The notes beneath the pieces are model-generated. The model did no database searches. It worked only from the letters and a program-made list of their open reading frames with translations, and was not told where the DNA came from. Shown piece by piece: positions 51,632 through 61,275 of a stretch of 64,000 nt of DNA; positions within the stretch are counted from its first letter, which is position 1; each line of letters begins with the position of its first letter. Both the position numbers and the translations under genes were made by a program. This DNA is from Streptomyces sp. NBC_01451. Its GTDB lineage: Bacteria; Actinomycetota; Actinomycetes; Streptomycetales; Streptomycetaceae. Where the stretch lies: the NCBI RefSeq assembly GCF_036227485.1, contig NZ_CP109479.1, forward strand, positions 4,216,001 through 4,280,000, read 5' to 3'.

Positions 51632-52756
51632 TCAGCTCAAAGACCCCAGCGCCGCCGCGTCGTAGGCCTTCAGCTCGCCCGTCCTGTCCCCCAGGACCTT
51701 CGCCGCCCACTCCGGGTCCTGGAGCAGCGCGCGGCCCACGGCCACGAGGTCGAACTCCTCGTTCTCCAGGCGGTCCAGGAGGTCGTCGATGCTCTTGAGC
51801 GGCGCGCCCTCGCCCGCGAAGCCCCGAATGAAGTCGCCGTCGAGGCCGACCGAGCCGACGGTGATCGTGGGCCTGCCGGTGAGCTTCCTCGTCCAGCCGG
51901 CCAGGTTGAGGTCCGAGCCGTCGAACTCGGGGAGCCAGTAGCGGCGCGTCGAGGCGTGGAAGGCGTCCACGCCCGCTGCCGCGAGCGGGGTCAGGATCGA
52001 CTCCAGCTCCTCGGGGGTCTCGCCGATGCGGGCGTCGAAGGCACCCGACTTCCACTGCGAGTACCGGAAGATGATCGGGAACGACGCGGAGACGGCCTCG
52101 CGCACGGCGGCCACGATCTCCGCCGCGAACTTCGTACGGGCGACCGGGTCACCCCCGTACGCGTCCGTGCGGCGGTTGGTGCCTGCCCACAGGAACTGGT
52201 CGATCAGGTAGCCGTGGGCGCCGTGCAGTTCGACTCCGTCGAAGCCGAGGCGCTCGGCGGCGACCGCGGCCTCGACGAACGCGTCGATGACGTCGTCGAG
52301 GTCCTCCTGCGTCATCTCCTTGCCCGCACCGGCGGTGCCGTCCAGCCGCAGTCCGGACGGGCCGACCGGCGGGGCGTCGGCGAACGGGGGCTGCCCGGCC
52401 TCCCTGACCATGCCGATGTGCCACAGCTGCGGCACGATCCGCCCGCCGGCCGCGTGCACGGCGTCGGCGACCTTCGCCCAGCCCGCGAGCTGCTCCTCGC
52501 CGTGGAAACGGGGGACGCCGTCGCTGTCACCGGCGGATTCGTGTCCGACGTAGGTGCCCTCGGTGACGATCAGGCCGACCCCGGCGCCCGCGCGGCGCGC
52601 GTAGTACGAGGCGACGTTCTCGCCGGGGACGCCACCGGGCGAGAACTTGCGTGTCATCGGCGCCATCACGATCCGGTTCGGCACGGTCAGGCCGTTCAGC
52701 GTGACGGGGCGGGACAGGATCTGGGCCGCGCGGGAGGTCTGGGCGGGGGCTGTCAC
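51632..52756 (-). CDS. Old yellow enzyme-type ene-reductase (NADH:flavin oxidoreductase)
   Basis: 374 residues of the FMN-dependent OYE family. Typical features are TLNGLTVPNRIVMAPMTRKF, LWHIGMVREAG, AERLGFDGVELHGAHGYLID (ligand His), AGTNRRTDAYGGD, TVGSVGLDG and DLVAVGRALLQDPEWAAK. It reduces activated alkenes or xenobiotics; the native substrate is unknown. GTG 52756 has an AGGAG site. It is monocistronic upstream of groEL's terminator. Confidence 0.93.
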   Translation of the reverse strand: MTAPAQTSRAAQILSRPVTLNGLTVPNRIVMAPMTRKFSPGGVPGENVASYYARRAGAGVGLIVTEGTYVGHESAGDSDGVPRFHGEEQLAGWAKVADAVHAAGGRIVPQLWHIGMVREAGQPPFADAPPVGPSGLRLDGTAGAGKEMTQEDLDDVIDAFVEAAVAAERLGFDGVELHGAHGYLIDQFLWAGTNRRTDAYGGDPVARTKFAAEIVAAVREAVSASFPIIFRYSQWKSGAFDARIGETPEELESILTPLAAAGVDAFHASTRRYWLPEFDGSDLNLAGWTRKLTGRPTITVGSVGLDGDFIRGFAGEGAPLKSIDDLLDRLENEEFDLVAVGRALLQDPEWAAKVLGDRTGELKAYDAAALGSLS

Positions 52757-52958
52757 GTGGGGGCTCCTGGGGAGGGGACGGAAGATGAGCGGAGGTGCGG
52801 GCGCACGACACATACGCGTACATGCATGCACGTGCATCAACTGCCGACTGTCGCCCTCCATTCCGGCCCGCGGGCAAGGACTGATGTGATCCCGGCCACT
52901 GCGCGCGACACCTCACGGTCCCCGGAGTACCCGGAGTCCCCCGGGGTCCCGCAAACGC

Positions 52959-53003
52959 CCGAGGGCGGCACCCTCCCCGTAAGGAGAAGGGTGCCGCCCT
53001 CGG
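52959..53003 (-). terminator. Strong terminator of groEL
   Basis: A perfect 16-base stem (CCGAGGGCGGCACCCT, 52959-52974, with its complement at 52988-53003) around a 13-base loop, 31 bases downstream of the groEL stop. Confidence 0.85.
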
Positions 53004-53033
53004 TACGAAGGACGGTGATCAACCAGAGGTCGA

Positions 53034-54770
<1,737 letters not shown>

Positions 54771-54790
54771 TCACCCACCCGGTCCTTCAG

Positions 54791-54853
54791 TTGTCACTCT
54801 CACCTTCAGAGTGCTAACGCCAATGATTAGCACTCGCCCCTGCCGAGTGCAAG
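54791..54853 (-). promoter_or_regulatory. Two in-phase CIRCE (HrcA) operators with promoter
   Basis: On the minus strand the distal CIRCE CTTGCACTC-N9-GAGTGCTAA (54853-54827) is followed by 9 bases and the proximal TTAGCACTC-N9-GAGTGACAA (54817-54791). All arms and spacers are 9 bases. The distal element holds a -35 TTGCAC and -10 TAATCA at 17-base spacing, so HrcA would block the promoter. Confidence 0.9.
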
Positions 54854-54914
54854 CGGCTCTCGAAGATCCGCAGGTGAACAGGGGGGTACCTACGGGCCGG
54901 TAGGCATGCCGACG

Positions 54915-55001
54915 GACTCCCCGACAGACTGCCCGCGGGGAGTCGGCGGACATGCCGATGGGCCCGCACCCCGTGAGGTCCCACGAGGTACGAGCCCATC
55001 G
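54915..55001 (-). terminator. Two tandem hairpins after the cold-shock gene
   Basis: CGATGGGC (54956-54963) pairs with GCCCATCG (54994-55001), then GACTCCCC (54915-54922) pairs with GGGGAGTC (54937-54944). They separate the cold-shock gene (stop 55055) from the groEL promoter. Confidence 0.6.
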
Positions 55002-55054
55002 AATCCTTCAACGAAGGAAGAAGAACGTCGCTTGCGATGCGCCGGCGCGTTGCT

Positions 55055-55261
55055 TCAGCTGGTCGCCAGACGGACCATGTCCGCCTGCGGCCCCTTCTGG
55101 CCCTGCGAGATCTCGAAATCGACCCGCTGACCTTCCTCGAGGGTGCGGTAGCCGTCCATCTGAATCGCGCTGTAGTGGACGAAAACATCCGCACCACCGT
55201 CGACCGCGATGAAGCCGTACCCCTTCTCCGCGTTGAACCACTTGACGGTGCCCTGAGCCAT
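55055..55261 (-). CDS. Cold-shock protein, CspA family
   Basis: 68 residues, a minimal cold-shock domain with KGYGFIAVD (RNP1) and DVFVHYSAI (RNP2), VKWFNAEK at the start and [19 protein letters not shown]-chaperone function is expected. ATG 55261 has GGGGAG. A hairpin in its leader (55291-55313) may affect translation. It is on the same strand as groEL, 138 bases upstream of the distal CIRCE end but probably separate. Confidence 0.95.
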   Translation of the reverse strand: MAQGTVKWFNAEKGYGFIAVDGGADVFVHYSAIQMDGYRTLEEGQRVDFEISQGQKGPQADMVRLATS

Positions 55262-55290
55262 GCCTAACTCCCCTATTACTGGCCCTTGCA

Positions 55291-55313
55291 CGGATCCGCA
55301 CTTCGCGGATCCG
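55291..55313 (-). promoter_or_regulatory. Leader hairpin of the cold-shock gene
   Basis: CGGATCCGC (55291-55299) and GCGGATCCG (55305-55313) form a perfect 9-bp stem with a 5-base loop, 30-52 bases upstream of the ATG. Leader structure is typical of cold-shock mRNAs. The rest of 55314-55616 shows no supported gene. Confidence 0.55.
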
Positions 55314-55616
55314 GGTCAGACCTCACCCCCCCAACCGGTGGAGGTGTGCGCCGGAACGCGTCGACCGCGGCCGAATGTATCTGTCCAACTGCCCTCTGCA
55401 ACAGGTCAGTCGGACGAGAAATCCGGGCACACCAGGTCAGTAAATATGCGGAGAATTCACGCGGATTCAGGGCAAGACGGGCCCCGCAAAGAGAACAAAA
55501 AACGCAAAAGGCCTGCACACTTTGGCTACTTCTCGTTGGGTGCGCGGCAGGAATTAATACGCGTGCGGCGAGCGAAGTGGTGCGGCTTCCCAAACTGTAC
55601 CGCGCTCAACCATACA

Positions 55617-55655
55617 GAATTGCCCCCTCCGCTTCTCTCACGGAGGGGGCAATTC
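55617..55655 (-). terminator. Perfect 15-bp hairpin terminator
   Basis: GAATTGCCCCCTCCG (55617-55631) pairs with CGGAGGGGGCAATTC (55641-55655) over a 9-base loop, 59 bases after the stop of the sulfur-carrier gene. A second small stem TCGGTAA/TTACCGA precedes it. Confidence 0.85.
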
Positions 55656-55713
55656 GATGAACTCTCGGTAATCGATGTTACCGACGGTTACTACTGGCCG
55701 GTATCAACGGGCC

Positions 55714-55989
55714 TCAGCCGCCGGCGACGGCCGGGATGATCGACACGCCCGCACCGTCCGGCGTCGCCGTCTCCAGCCCCTGCTCGAAGCGGACGTCGTC
55801 GTCGTTGACGTACACGTTGACGAAGCGCCGCAGCTTCCCCTGGTCGTCGAGCACCCGGGCGGCGATCCCGGTGTGGTTCTTCTCCAGATCGGCGATGACC
55901 TCGGCGAGGGTCCCGCCCTCGGCGGCCACCTCGGCCTGCCCACCGGTGTAGGTACGCAGAATGGTGGGGATGCGGACGGAAACGCTCAC
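55714..55989 (-). CDS. CysO-like ubiquitin-fold sulfur-carrier protein
   Basis: 91 residues with the beta-grasp fold of ThiS/MoaD/CysO and the essential C-terminal Gly-Gly (SIIPAVAGG), where a thiocarboxylate is formed. It resembles mycobacterial CysO through VRIPTILRTYTGGQAEVAA, ADLEKNHTGIAARVLDDQGK and RRFVNVYVNDDDVRFEQGLE. It follows the ThrC-like gene in the same direction (93-base gap), so it shares a transcription unit under the SAM riboswitch. It probably donates sulfur for methionine or cysteine synthesis. Confidence 0.9.
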   Translation of the reverse strand: MSVSVRIPTILRTYTGGQAEVAAEGGTLAEVIADLEKNHTGIAARVLDDQGKLRRFVNVYVNDDDVRFEQGLETATPDGAGVSIIPAVAGG

Positions 55990-56012
55990 GATGTGACCTC
56001 CGGTCAGGTGGA

Positions 56013-56056
56013 GCGCCCCAAAGGGGCGCGGGGAACTGCGCGACCAGCCCCCACCG
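56013..56056. repeat. Dispersed repeat family B, copy 1
   Basis: GCGCCCC-AAA-GGGGCGC palindrome followed by GGGGAACTGCGCGACCAGCC and CCCACCG. A 35-base stretch (56022-56056) is identical to the copy at 63943-63977. It sits between the ThrC-like stop and the sulfur-carrier start, and could reduce downstream expression. Confidence 0.8.
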
Positions 56057-56082
56057 GCGGCGCAGACGAACGACGACCTCTT

Positions 56083-57474
56083 TTAAGAAGCGAGCCCAGC
56101 CTCACGGAACGACTCAAGACTGGGCCGAATCGTCGCAGTCAGCCCGGTATCGGCCACCGCGTCCAACGTCTTCAGACCGTCACCGGTGTTCAGCACCACG
56201 GTCGTGAGGGTCGGGTCCAGCAGTCCGTTCTCGATCAGCTTCTTCGTGACACCCACGGTCACACCACCGGCGGTCTCCGCGAAGATCCCCTCCGTGCGGG
56301 CGAGCAGCCGGATCGCGTCGACCACCTGCTCGTCGTTCACGTCCTCCACCGCCCCGCCGGTCCGCCGCGCGATGTCCAGCACGTACGGCCCGTCCGCCGG
56401 GTTGCCGATCGCCAGGGACTTGGCGATGGTGTTGGGCTTCTGCGGCCGTACGACGTCGTGCCCGGCCTTGTAGGCCACGGACACCGGCGAGCAGCCCTCC
56501 GCCTGGGCGCCGAAGATCTTGTACGGCTTGTCGGCGACCAGCCCGAGCTTGATCAGCTCCTGGAGACCCTTGTCGATCTTCGTGAGCTGCGACCCGGAGG
56601 CGATGGGCACGACGAGCTGGTCGGGCAGCTGCCAGCCGAGCTGCTCGCAGATCTCGTACGCCAGGGTCTTGGAGCCCTCGGCGTAGTAGGGCCGCAGGTT
56701 GACGTTGACGAAGCCCCAGCCCTCGCCGGCCGGGTCGCCGATCAGCTCGGAGCAGAAGCGGTTCACGTCGTCGTAGTTGCCCTCGATGCCGACGAGCTCG
56801 CCGCCGTACACCGCGGCCATGACGACCTTGCCCTGCTCCAGGTCGTGCGGGATGAACACGCAGGAGCGGAAACCGGCCCGGGCGGCGGCGGCGCCGACGG
56901 CACCGGCCAGGTTGCCCGTGGAGGAGCAGGAGAGAGTGGTGAAGCCGAAGGCGCGGGCGGCCTCGATGGCCTGGGCGACGACCCGGTCCTTGAAGGAGTG
57001 CGTCGGGTTGCCGGAGTCGTCCTTGACGAAGAGCTTGCCGGCGTCGACACCCAGCTCGCGGGCGAGGTTGTCGGCCTGGACGAGCTTGGTCCAGCCGGGA
57101 TTGATGTTCGGCTTCTCGGCGACGTTCGCGGGGACGGGCAGAAGGGGCGCGTAGCGCCAGATGTTCGCGGGTCCCGCTTCGATGCGCTTGCGGAGTTCCT
57201 CGGTGTCGGCCGCCGAGTGGACGGCGAAGTCGTAGGCGATCTCCAGGGGGCCGAAACACTCCTCGCAGGCGAACACCGGACCGAGGGGGACGCGGTGGCC
57301 GCATTCGCGGCAGGACAGCGCCACGGCGGGGCCGAGATCAACGGAGGTGACGGAGTCAGTGGTGACGGAGCAGGACAGCGCCACGGCGGGGCCGAGATCA
57401 ACGGAGGTGACGGAGTCAGTGGTGACGGAGCCGGAAGTGGTGCTCTCGGTGCTCAGAGCAGTTTGCGCAGCCAT
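56083..57474 (-). CDS. thrC: Threonine-synthase-like PLP enzyme, SAM-riboswitch controlled; possibly homocysteine synthase
   Basis: 463 residues. A zinc-ribbon head (CRECGHRVPLGPVFACEECF) is followed by the PLP fold with Lys in NPTHSFKDRVVAQAIEAARA, SCSSTGNLAGAVGAAAARAG, VPIASGSQLTKIDKG and GVTVGVTKKLIENG. Family members take O-phosphohomoserine to threonine. Here a SAM-I riboswitch lies in its leader and a CysO-like sulfur carrier gene follows, arguing for sulfur metabolism. The N-terminus holds a perfect 60-base tandem duplication including the first zinc Cys segment (SVDLGPAVALSC twice). ATG 57474 follows GGAAAGGG. Confidence 0.85.
   Translation of the reverse strand: MAAQTALSTESTTSGSVTTDSVTSVDLGPAVALSCSVTTDSVTSVDLGPAVALSCRECGHRVPLGPVFACEECFGPLEIAYDFAVHSAADTEELRKRIEAGPANIWRYAPLLPVPANVAEKPNINPGWTKLVQADNLARELGVDAGKLFVKDDSGNPTHSFKDRVVAQAIEAARAFGFTTLSCSSTGNLAGAVGAAAARAGFRSCVFIPHDLEQGKVVMAAVYGGELVGIEGNYDDVNRFCSELIGDPAGEGWGFVNVNLRPYYAEGSKTLAYEICEQLGWQLPDQLVVPIASGSQLTKIDKGLQELIKLGLVADKPYKIFGAQAEGCSPVSVAYKAGHDVVRPQKPNTIAKSLAIGNPADGPYVLDIARRTGGAVEDVNDEQVVDAIRLLARTEGIFAETAGGVTVGVTKKLIENGLLDPTLTTVVLNTGDGLKTLDAVADTGLTATIRPSLESFREAGLAS
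57311..57430. repeat. Perfect 60-bp tandem duplication inside thrC
   Basis: Two identical 60-base units (57311-57370 and 57371-57430), in frame (20 codons), in the N-terminus of the ThrC-like gene. Each encodes SVDLGPAVALSC with the surrounding VTTDSVT, so the first zinc-ligand-type Cys is repeated. Lack of any mismatch implies a recent event or an assembly artefact. Confidence 0.95.
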
Positions 57475-57490
57475 GGAGGCGAAGCCCTTT

Positions 57491-57635
57491 CCTCATCTTT
57501 CTCACGACGCGTTTCGCCATGAGACGGATTTGGCACCTTCCCGAGCCGGGAACCTCGCCGCATGACCTGCGACAGGATCGGCTGGAGGGTTGCCGGGGCT
57601 TCATCGGGCCGTATCCCTCTGCCCCTCTGGATGAG
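57491..57635 (-). promoter_or_regulatory. SAM-I (S-box) riboswitch
   Basis: The minus-strand leader of the ThrC-like gene shows the S-box core in order: P1 CTCATC (57635-57630) with AGAGG, AGAGGGATACGGCCCG, ATGAAGCCCCGGCAACC, a variable hairpin, GGTGCCAAATCCGTC, GAAAGATGAGG closing P1 (57497-57491). The ribosome site GGAAAGGG directly overlaps or abuts the 3' P1 strand, pointing to translational shut-off when SAM binds. No clear terminator hairpin follows. Confidence 0.93.
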
Positions 57636-57801
57636 CGGTATGAAGTTGTGAGGTTGTGAACACCGATGACCTCGGACATGCGATGGTCACCCGCGTTGTT
57701 CAAGACTGTAACCGAAGGCTTGGATGGTGGTGGGAGCCGTCCGAACCGCGAGATAGAAGATCGCTCGCGCTTCCCCCATGGAACGCAAGGGAGAGCCGCA
57801 C

Positions 57802-58746
57802 GTGCTGGAAGACGTCGAGCGCTGGCTGAACACACGCTCCTGGTCCGTTGGCGACCGCCCCCTGAAGAAGATCGTGGCCGCGAAACGTTCCTCGAACGCC
57901 ACGGTGAGTGTCGTACTGCCCGCGCTCAACGAGGAGGAGACGGTCGGCGAGATCGTGGCCGTCATCCGTCGCGACCTGATGCTGAAGGTCCCGCTCGTCG
58001 ACGAGATCGTCGTCATCGACTCGGGATCGACCGACCGCACCTCCGAGGTGGCCGCCGCGGCGGGCGCCCGCGTCGTCCACCGCGACGACATCCTGCCGCG
58101 CATCCCTGCCGTGCCGGGCAAGGGCGAGGTGCTGTGGCGCTCTCTCCTGGTCACCAGCGGGGACATCGTCTGCTTCATCGACGCGGACCTGAAGGAGTTC
58201 TCGTCGGACTTCGTCTCCGGGATCGTGGGCCCGCTGCTCACGGACCCGGGTGTCGACCTCGTCAAGGCGATGTACGACCGTCCGCTCGGCCAGGCGGCCG
58301 GACAGGGCGGCCGGGTGACGGAACTCATGGCGCGGCCCCTCCTCAACATGCACTGGCCGCAGCTGGCCGGCTTCGTCCAGCCGCTCGGCGGCGAGTACGC
58401 GGCCCGCCGCTCGCTCCTCGAACAGCTCCCGTTCCCCGTCGGCTACGGCGTGGAGCTGGGCATGCTGATCGACTCCCTGCACCTGGTGGGCCTGGACGCG
58501 TTGGCGCAGGTCGACGTGGGTGTGCGCAAGCACCGCCACCAGGACGGCCGCGCCCTGGGCCGGATGTCCGCCGCGATCTACCGCACCGCGCAGCTCCGGC
58601 TGGCCCGGGGCCATCTGATCCGCCCCTCGATCACTCAGTTCGAGCGCGGGGAGGACGGTTTCGAGCCGCGCACGTACTCGGTGGACACGGAGGAACGGCC
58701 GCCGATGGCGGACGTCGCGGAGTACGCGAGGAGGAAGGTCGCGTAG
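57802..58746 (+). CDS. gpgS: Glucosyl-3-phosphoglycerate synthase
   Basis: 314 residues; a GT2/GT81-type transferase making glucosyl-3-phosphoglycerate, the first step to glucosylglycerate or methylglucose polysaccharides. Motifs are VSVVLPALNEEETVGEIVAV, VVIDSGSTDRT, GKGEVLWRSLLVTSGDIVCF, the metal site FIDADLKEF and FVQPLGGEYAARRSLLEQL. The GTG at 57802 has GGGAGA at 7 bases; ATG 57778 lacks one. It precedes otsA in the same direction; both supply osmolyte-type sugars. Confidence 0.92.
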   Translation: MLEDVERWLNTRSWSVGDRPLKKIVAAKRSSNATVSVVLPALNEEETVGEIVAVIRRDLMLKVPLVDEIVVIDSGSTDRTSEVAAAAGARVVHRDDILPRIPAVPGKGEVLWRSLLVTSGDIVCFIDADLKEFSSDFVSGIVGPLLTDPGVDLVKAMYDRPLGQAAGQGGRVTELMARPLLNMHWPQLAGFVQPLGGEYAARRSLLEQLPFPVGYGVELGMLIDSLHLVGLDALAQVDVGVRKHRHQDGRALGRMSAAIYRTAQLRLARGHLIRPSITQFERGEDGFEPRTYSVDTEERPPMADVAEYARRKVA

Positions 58747-58800
58747 GCCGGCACAGCTCCGGTGCGGGTTCGTATACGGCTGATGCGTACGTGTGTACGT

Positions 58801-58827
58801 TTGAGCTTTTACGGGCCGGGCTAGGTT
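58801..58827 (+). promoter_or_regulatory. Promoter of otsA, leaderless
   Basis: TTGAGC (58801-58806) and TAGGTT (58822-58827) at 15-base spacing, with the otsA ATG 7 bases after the -10. No ribosome site is present, consistent with a leaderless message. Confidence 0.55.
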
Positions 58828-58834
58828 GAGCCCT

Positions 58835-60244
58835 ATGGCTTCGACGCATGGTGTGCAGAGTGGTCCGGGCGGATACCGAGTGCTGGTCGCGTCCAACCGC
58901 GGCCCGGTCACGTACGAGGTCCGTGAGGACGGCTCGCTGCACGCCCGGCGCGGCGGTGGCGGGCTGGTCTCCGGTCTGTCGGCGATCGGGTCGGACGCGG
59001 ACTCCCTGTGGGTCTGCTCCGCCCTCGGCGACGGCGACCGCGAGGCCGTCCGGCGCGGGGAGGCCGAGGCGGGCGTACGGATGCTCGACATCCCGGCCGA
59101 CGTGCACGCCGACGCGTACAACGGCATCGCGAACTCCGTGCTGTGGTTCGTGAACCACATGCTGTACCAGACCCCGCTGGAGCCGGTCTTCGACGCGGAG
59201 TTCCGGCGCCAGTGGGCGTCGTACGAGGCCTACAACCGCGCGTTCGCCCAGGCGCTGGCGGCGGAGGCGGCCGAGGGCGCGTCGGTGGTGGTCCAGGACT
59301 ACCACCTGTGCCTGGTCCCCGGGATGCTCCGCTCCCTCCGCCCCGACCTCCGCATCGGCCACTTCTCGCACACACCGTGGGCACCGGCGGACTACTTCCG
59401 GATGCTGCCGTACGACATCTCCGAGCAGCTCCTGCGCGGCATGCTCGGCGCGGACCGCCTCGGTTTCCTCACCCGCAGGTGGGCGGACGCGTTCACCGCC
59501 TGCTGCACGGACCTGGTCGGCGGGGTCGGCGACACGCGGATCGGGGTGCACGGGCTGGGCGCGGACGCGGACTTCCTGCGCGGGCGCGCGCACCAGCCGG
59601 ACGTCGAGGAGCGGATGGCCGCCCTGCGCGAGGAGATCGGCGGCAGCGACCGCAAGACGATCGTGCGGGTGGACCGTACCGAGCTGTCGAAGAACATCGT
59701 GCGGGGCCTGCTGGCCTACCGGCAGCTGCTGGAGGACCGCCCGGAGTGGCGGGAGCGGGTCGTGCACGTCGCGTTCGCCTACCCCTCCCGGCAGGACCTC
59801 GCCGTCTACCGCGACTACACGGCCGAGGTCCAGCGGGTGGCGGACGACATCAACAAGACGTACGGAACAGCGACCTGGACCCCGGTCGTCCTCCACGTCA
59901 AGGACGACTTCGCCCGCTCCCTGGCCGCCTACCGCCTCGCCGACGTGGCCCTCGTCAACCCCATCCGCGACGGCATGAACCTCGTCGCCAAGGAGATCCC
60001 GGTGGTCTCCGACGAGGGGTGCGCGCTGGTGCTGTCGCGGGAGGCGGGGGCGTACGAGGAGCTGGGCGAGGACGCGATCGTGGTGAACCCGTACGACGTG
60101 ACGCAGACGGCGCGGGCGCTGGAGGAGGCGCTGAACATGGGGGCCGGCGAACGGGCGGAGCGCACGAAGCGGCTGGCCGCGGCGGCGACCGCGCTGCCGC
60201 CGGCCCAGTGGTTCCTGGACCAGCTGAACGCGCTCAGCGACTGA
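58835..60244 (+). CDS. otsA: Trehalose-6-phosphate synthase
   Basis: 469-residue GT20 glycosyltransferase. Landmarks are VLVASNRGPVTYEVREDGSL, VQDYHLCLVPGMLRSLRPDL, IGHFSHTPWAP, RVDRTELSKNIVRGLLAYRQ, YRLADVALVNPIRDGMNLVA and KEIPVVSDEGCALVLSREAG. It makes trehalose-6-phosphate from nucleotide-glucose and glucose-6-phosphate. The stop overlaps the convergent otsB gene by 11 bases. It stands after gpgS, with its own promoter-like box. Confidence 0.93.
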   Translation: MASTHGVQSGPGGYRVLVASNRGPVTYEVREDGSLHARRGGGGLVSGLSAIGSDADSLWVCSALGDGDREAVRRGEAEAGVRMLDIPADVHADAYNGIANSVLWFVNHMLYQTPLEPVFDAEFRRQWASYEAYNRAFAQALAAEAAEGASVVVQDYHLCLVPGMLRSLRPDLRIGHFSHTPWAPADYFRMLPYDISEQLLRGMLGADRLGFLTRRWADAFTACCTDLVGGVGDTRIGVHGLGADADFLRGRAHQPDVEERMAALREEIGGSDRKTIVRVDRTELSKNIVRGLLAYRQLLEDRPEWRERVVHVAFAYPSRQDLAVYRDYTAEVQRVADDINKTYGTATWTPVVLHVKDDFARSLAAYRLADVALVNPIRDGMNLVAKEIPVVSDEGCALVLSREAGAYEELGEDAIVVNPYDVTQTARALEEALNMGAGERAERTKRLAAAATALPPAQWFLDQLNALSD

Positions 60245-61079
60245 CGACCGCCCGGCCGAGGGCCGTCAGCAGCTGTACGACACCTGCGGGGCCGTCGACG
60301 ACCAGGTCGGCGCGTTCCGCCAGTTCCGTCACCGCCTCGGTGCTGTTGCCGCTGCACACCAGCAGGCCCGGGACGCCGTTCTGGCGGAGCTTCTCCACCG
60401 CCGCGAACGCCGGGAGGTCGCCGAGGTCGTCGCCGGCGTAGAGGACCGAGGTGGCGCCGGTCTCGCGGAGGTACTTCTCCAGGGCGACGCCCTTGTCCAT
60501 GCCGGGCGGGCGCAGCTCCAGCACGAAGCGCCCGGGTTCGACGATCAGACCGTGTCCGGTCGCCAGGTCGGCGAGGGGCTCGCGCAGGGCCTCGAACGCG
60601 GCCTGCGGGTCCGCCGCGCGCCGGGTGTGCACGGCGAGGGCCCGGCCCTTCTCCTCGATCCAGGTGCCCTGCCAGGCACCGAACCGTTCGAGGAACCCGG
60701 GGAGTTCGGCGCGGACGGCGGCGACGCCGGGGTGCGGGGCGGGGGCGCTGACCGTGCCGGTCACGGCGTCCCAGCGTTCGGTGCCGTAGTGGCCCAGGAC
60801 GACGAGGTGCTCCAGACCGGGCACTCCGGCGAAACCGCCGTGCCGGACGGCGACACCGGCGGGGCGGCCGGTGAGGACGGCGACGGATGCGACGAGAGGG
60901 GCGAGGGCGGAGAGTGCGGGGAGGCTGTCGGGGTGGGCGCGGGCCTGCTCGGGGTCGGCGACGATCGGAGCGAGGGTCCCGTCGAAGTCGAGGACGACGA
61001 CGGCGCCGGCGGGCCGGGCAAGGATGGCATCCAGCCCGTCCCGGCCGGCCTGCGTCACGGGCGTGGGCAACGAGTCCAT
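60234..61079 (-). CDS. otsB: Trehalose-6-phosphate phosphatase
   Basis: 281-residue HAD enzyme that converts trehalose-6-phosphate to trehalose. HAD motifs are VVVLDFDGTLAPIVADPEQA (motif I), VLTGRP (motif II), KGVALEKYLRETG (motif III) and LYAGDDLGDLPAFAAVEKLR (motif IV). The cap domain holds YGTERWDAVTG. It completes the pathway with convergent otsA. The start ATG at 61079 is in a weakly marked context. Confidence 0.93.
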   Translation of the reverse strand: MDSLPTPVTQAGRDGLDAILARPAGAVVVLDFDGTLAPIVADPEQARAHPDSLPALSALAPLVASVAVLTGRPAGVAVRHGGFAGVPGLEHLVVLGHYGTERWDAVTGTVSAPAPHPGVAAVRAELPGFLERFGAWQGTWIEEKGRALAVHTRRAADPQAAFEALREPLADLATGHGLIVEPGRFVLELRPPGMDKGVALEKYLRETGATSVLYAGDDLGDLPAFAAVEKLRQNGVPGLLVCSGNSTEAVTELAERADLVVDGPAGVVQLLTALGRAVVSR

Positions 61080-61134
61080 GACTTCGACCCTACCCGTCCC
61101 GTCCCAGGGGACTCCGCCCCCGAACCCTCGCTCC

Positions 61135-61262
61135 TCAAACGCCGGAGAGGCCGGATTTCAGCCCGTCCGGCGCTTGAGGACGAGGCCCCTTAAGGGCCGA
61201 AAGCGAGGTCTGGGGGCGGCAGCCCCCAGGGACGGGACGGGTAGGGGCGGCGGGGGCGAGGA
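61135..61262. repeat. Dispersed palindromic repeat family A, copy 4 (short form)
   Basis: Starts with TCAAACGCCGGA (61135-61146), which pairs with TCCGGCGCTTGA further on, then AGGACGAGGCCCCTTAAGGG, a CTGGGGGC-GGCA-GCCCCCAG hairpin and GTAGGGGCGGCGGGGGCGAG. It lies between otsB and the DUF3263 gene, both minus strand. Confidence 0.87.
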
Positions 61263-61275
61263 AACCCGGCGTCGG

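Noticed and set aside
54809..54835. GAGTGCTAA-N9-TTAGCACTC read as a reversed CIRCE
   Set aside because: It is the internal junction of two proper CIRCE elements, whose outer arms complete it.
55286..55660. Reading frames between the cold-shock gene and the sulfur-carrier terminator
   Set aside because: No ribosome site, poor codon bias and overlap with hairpins; treated as noncoding.
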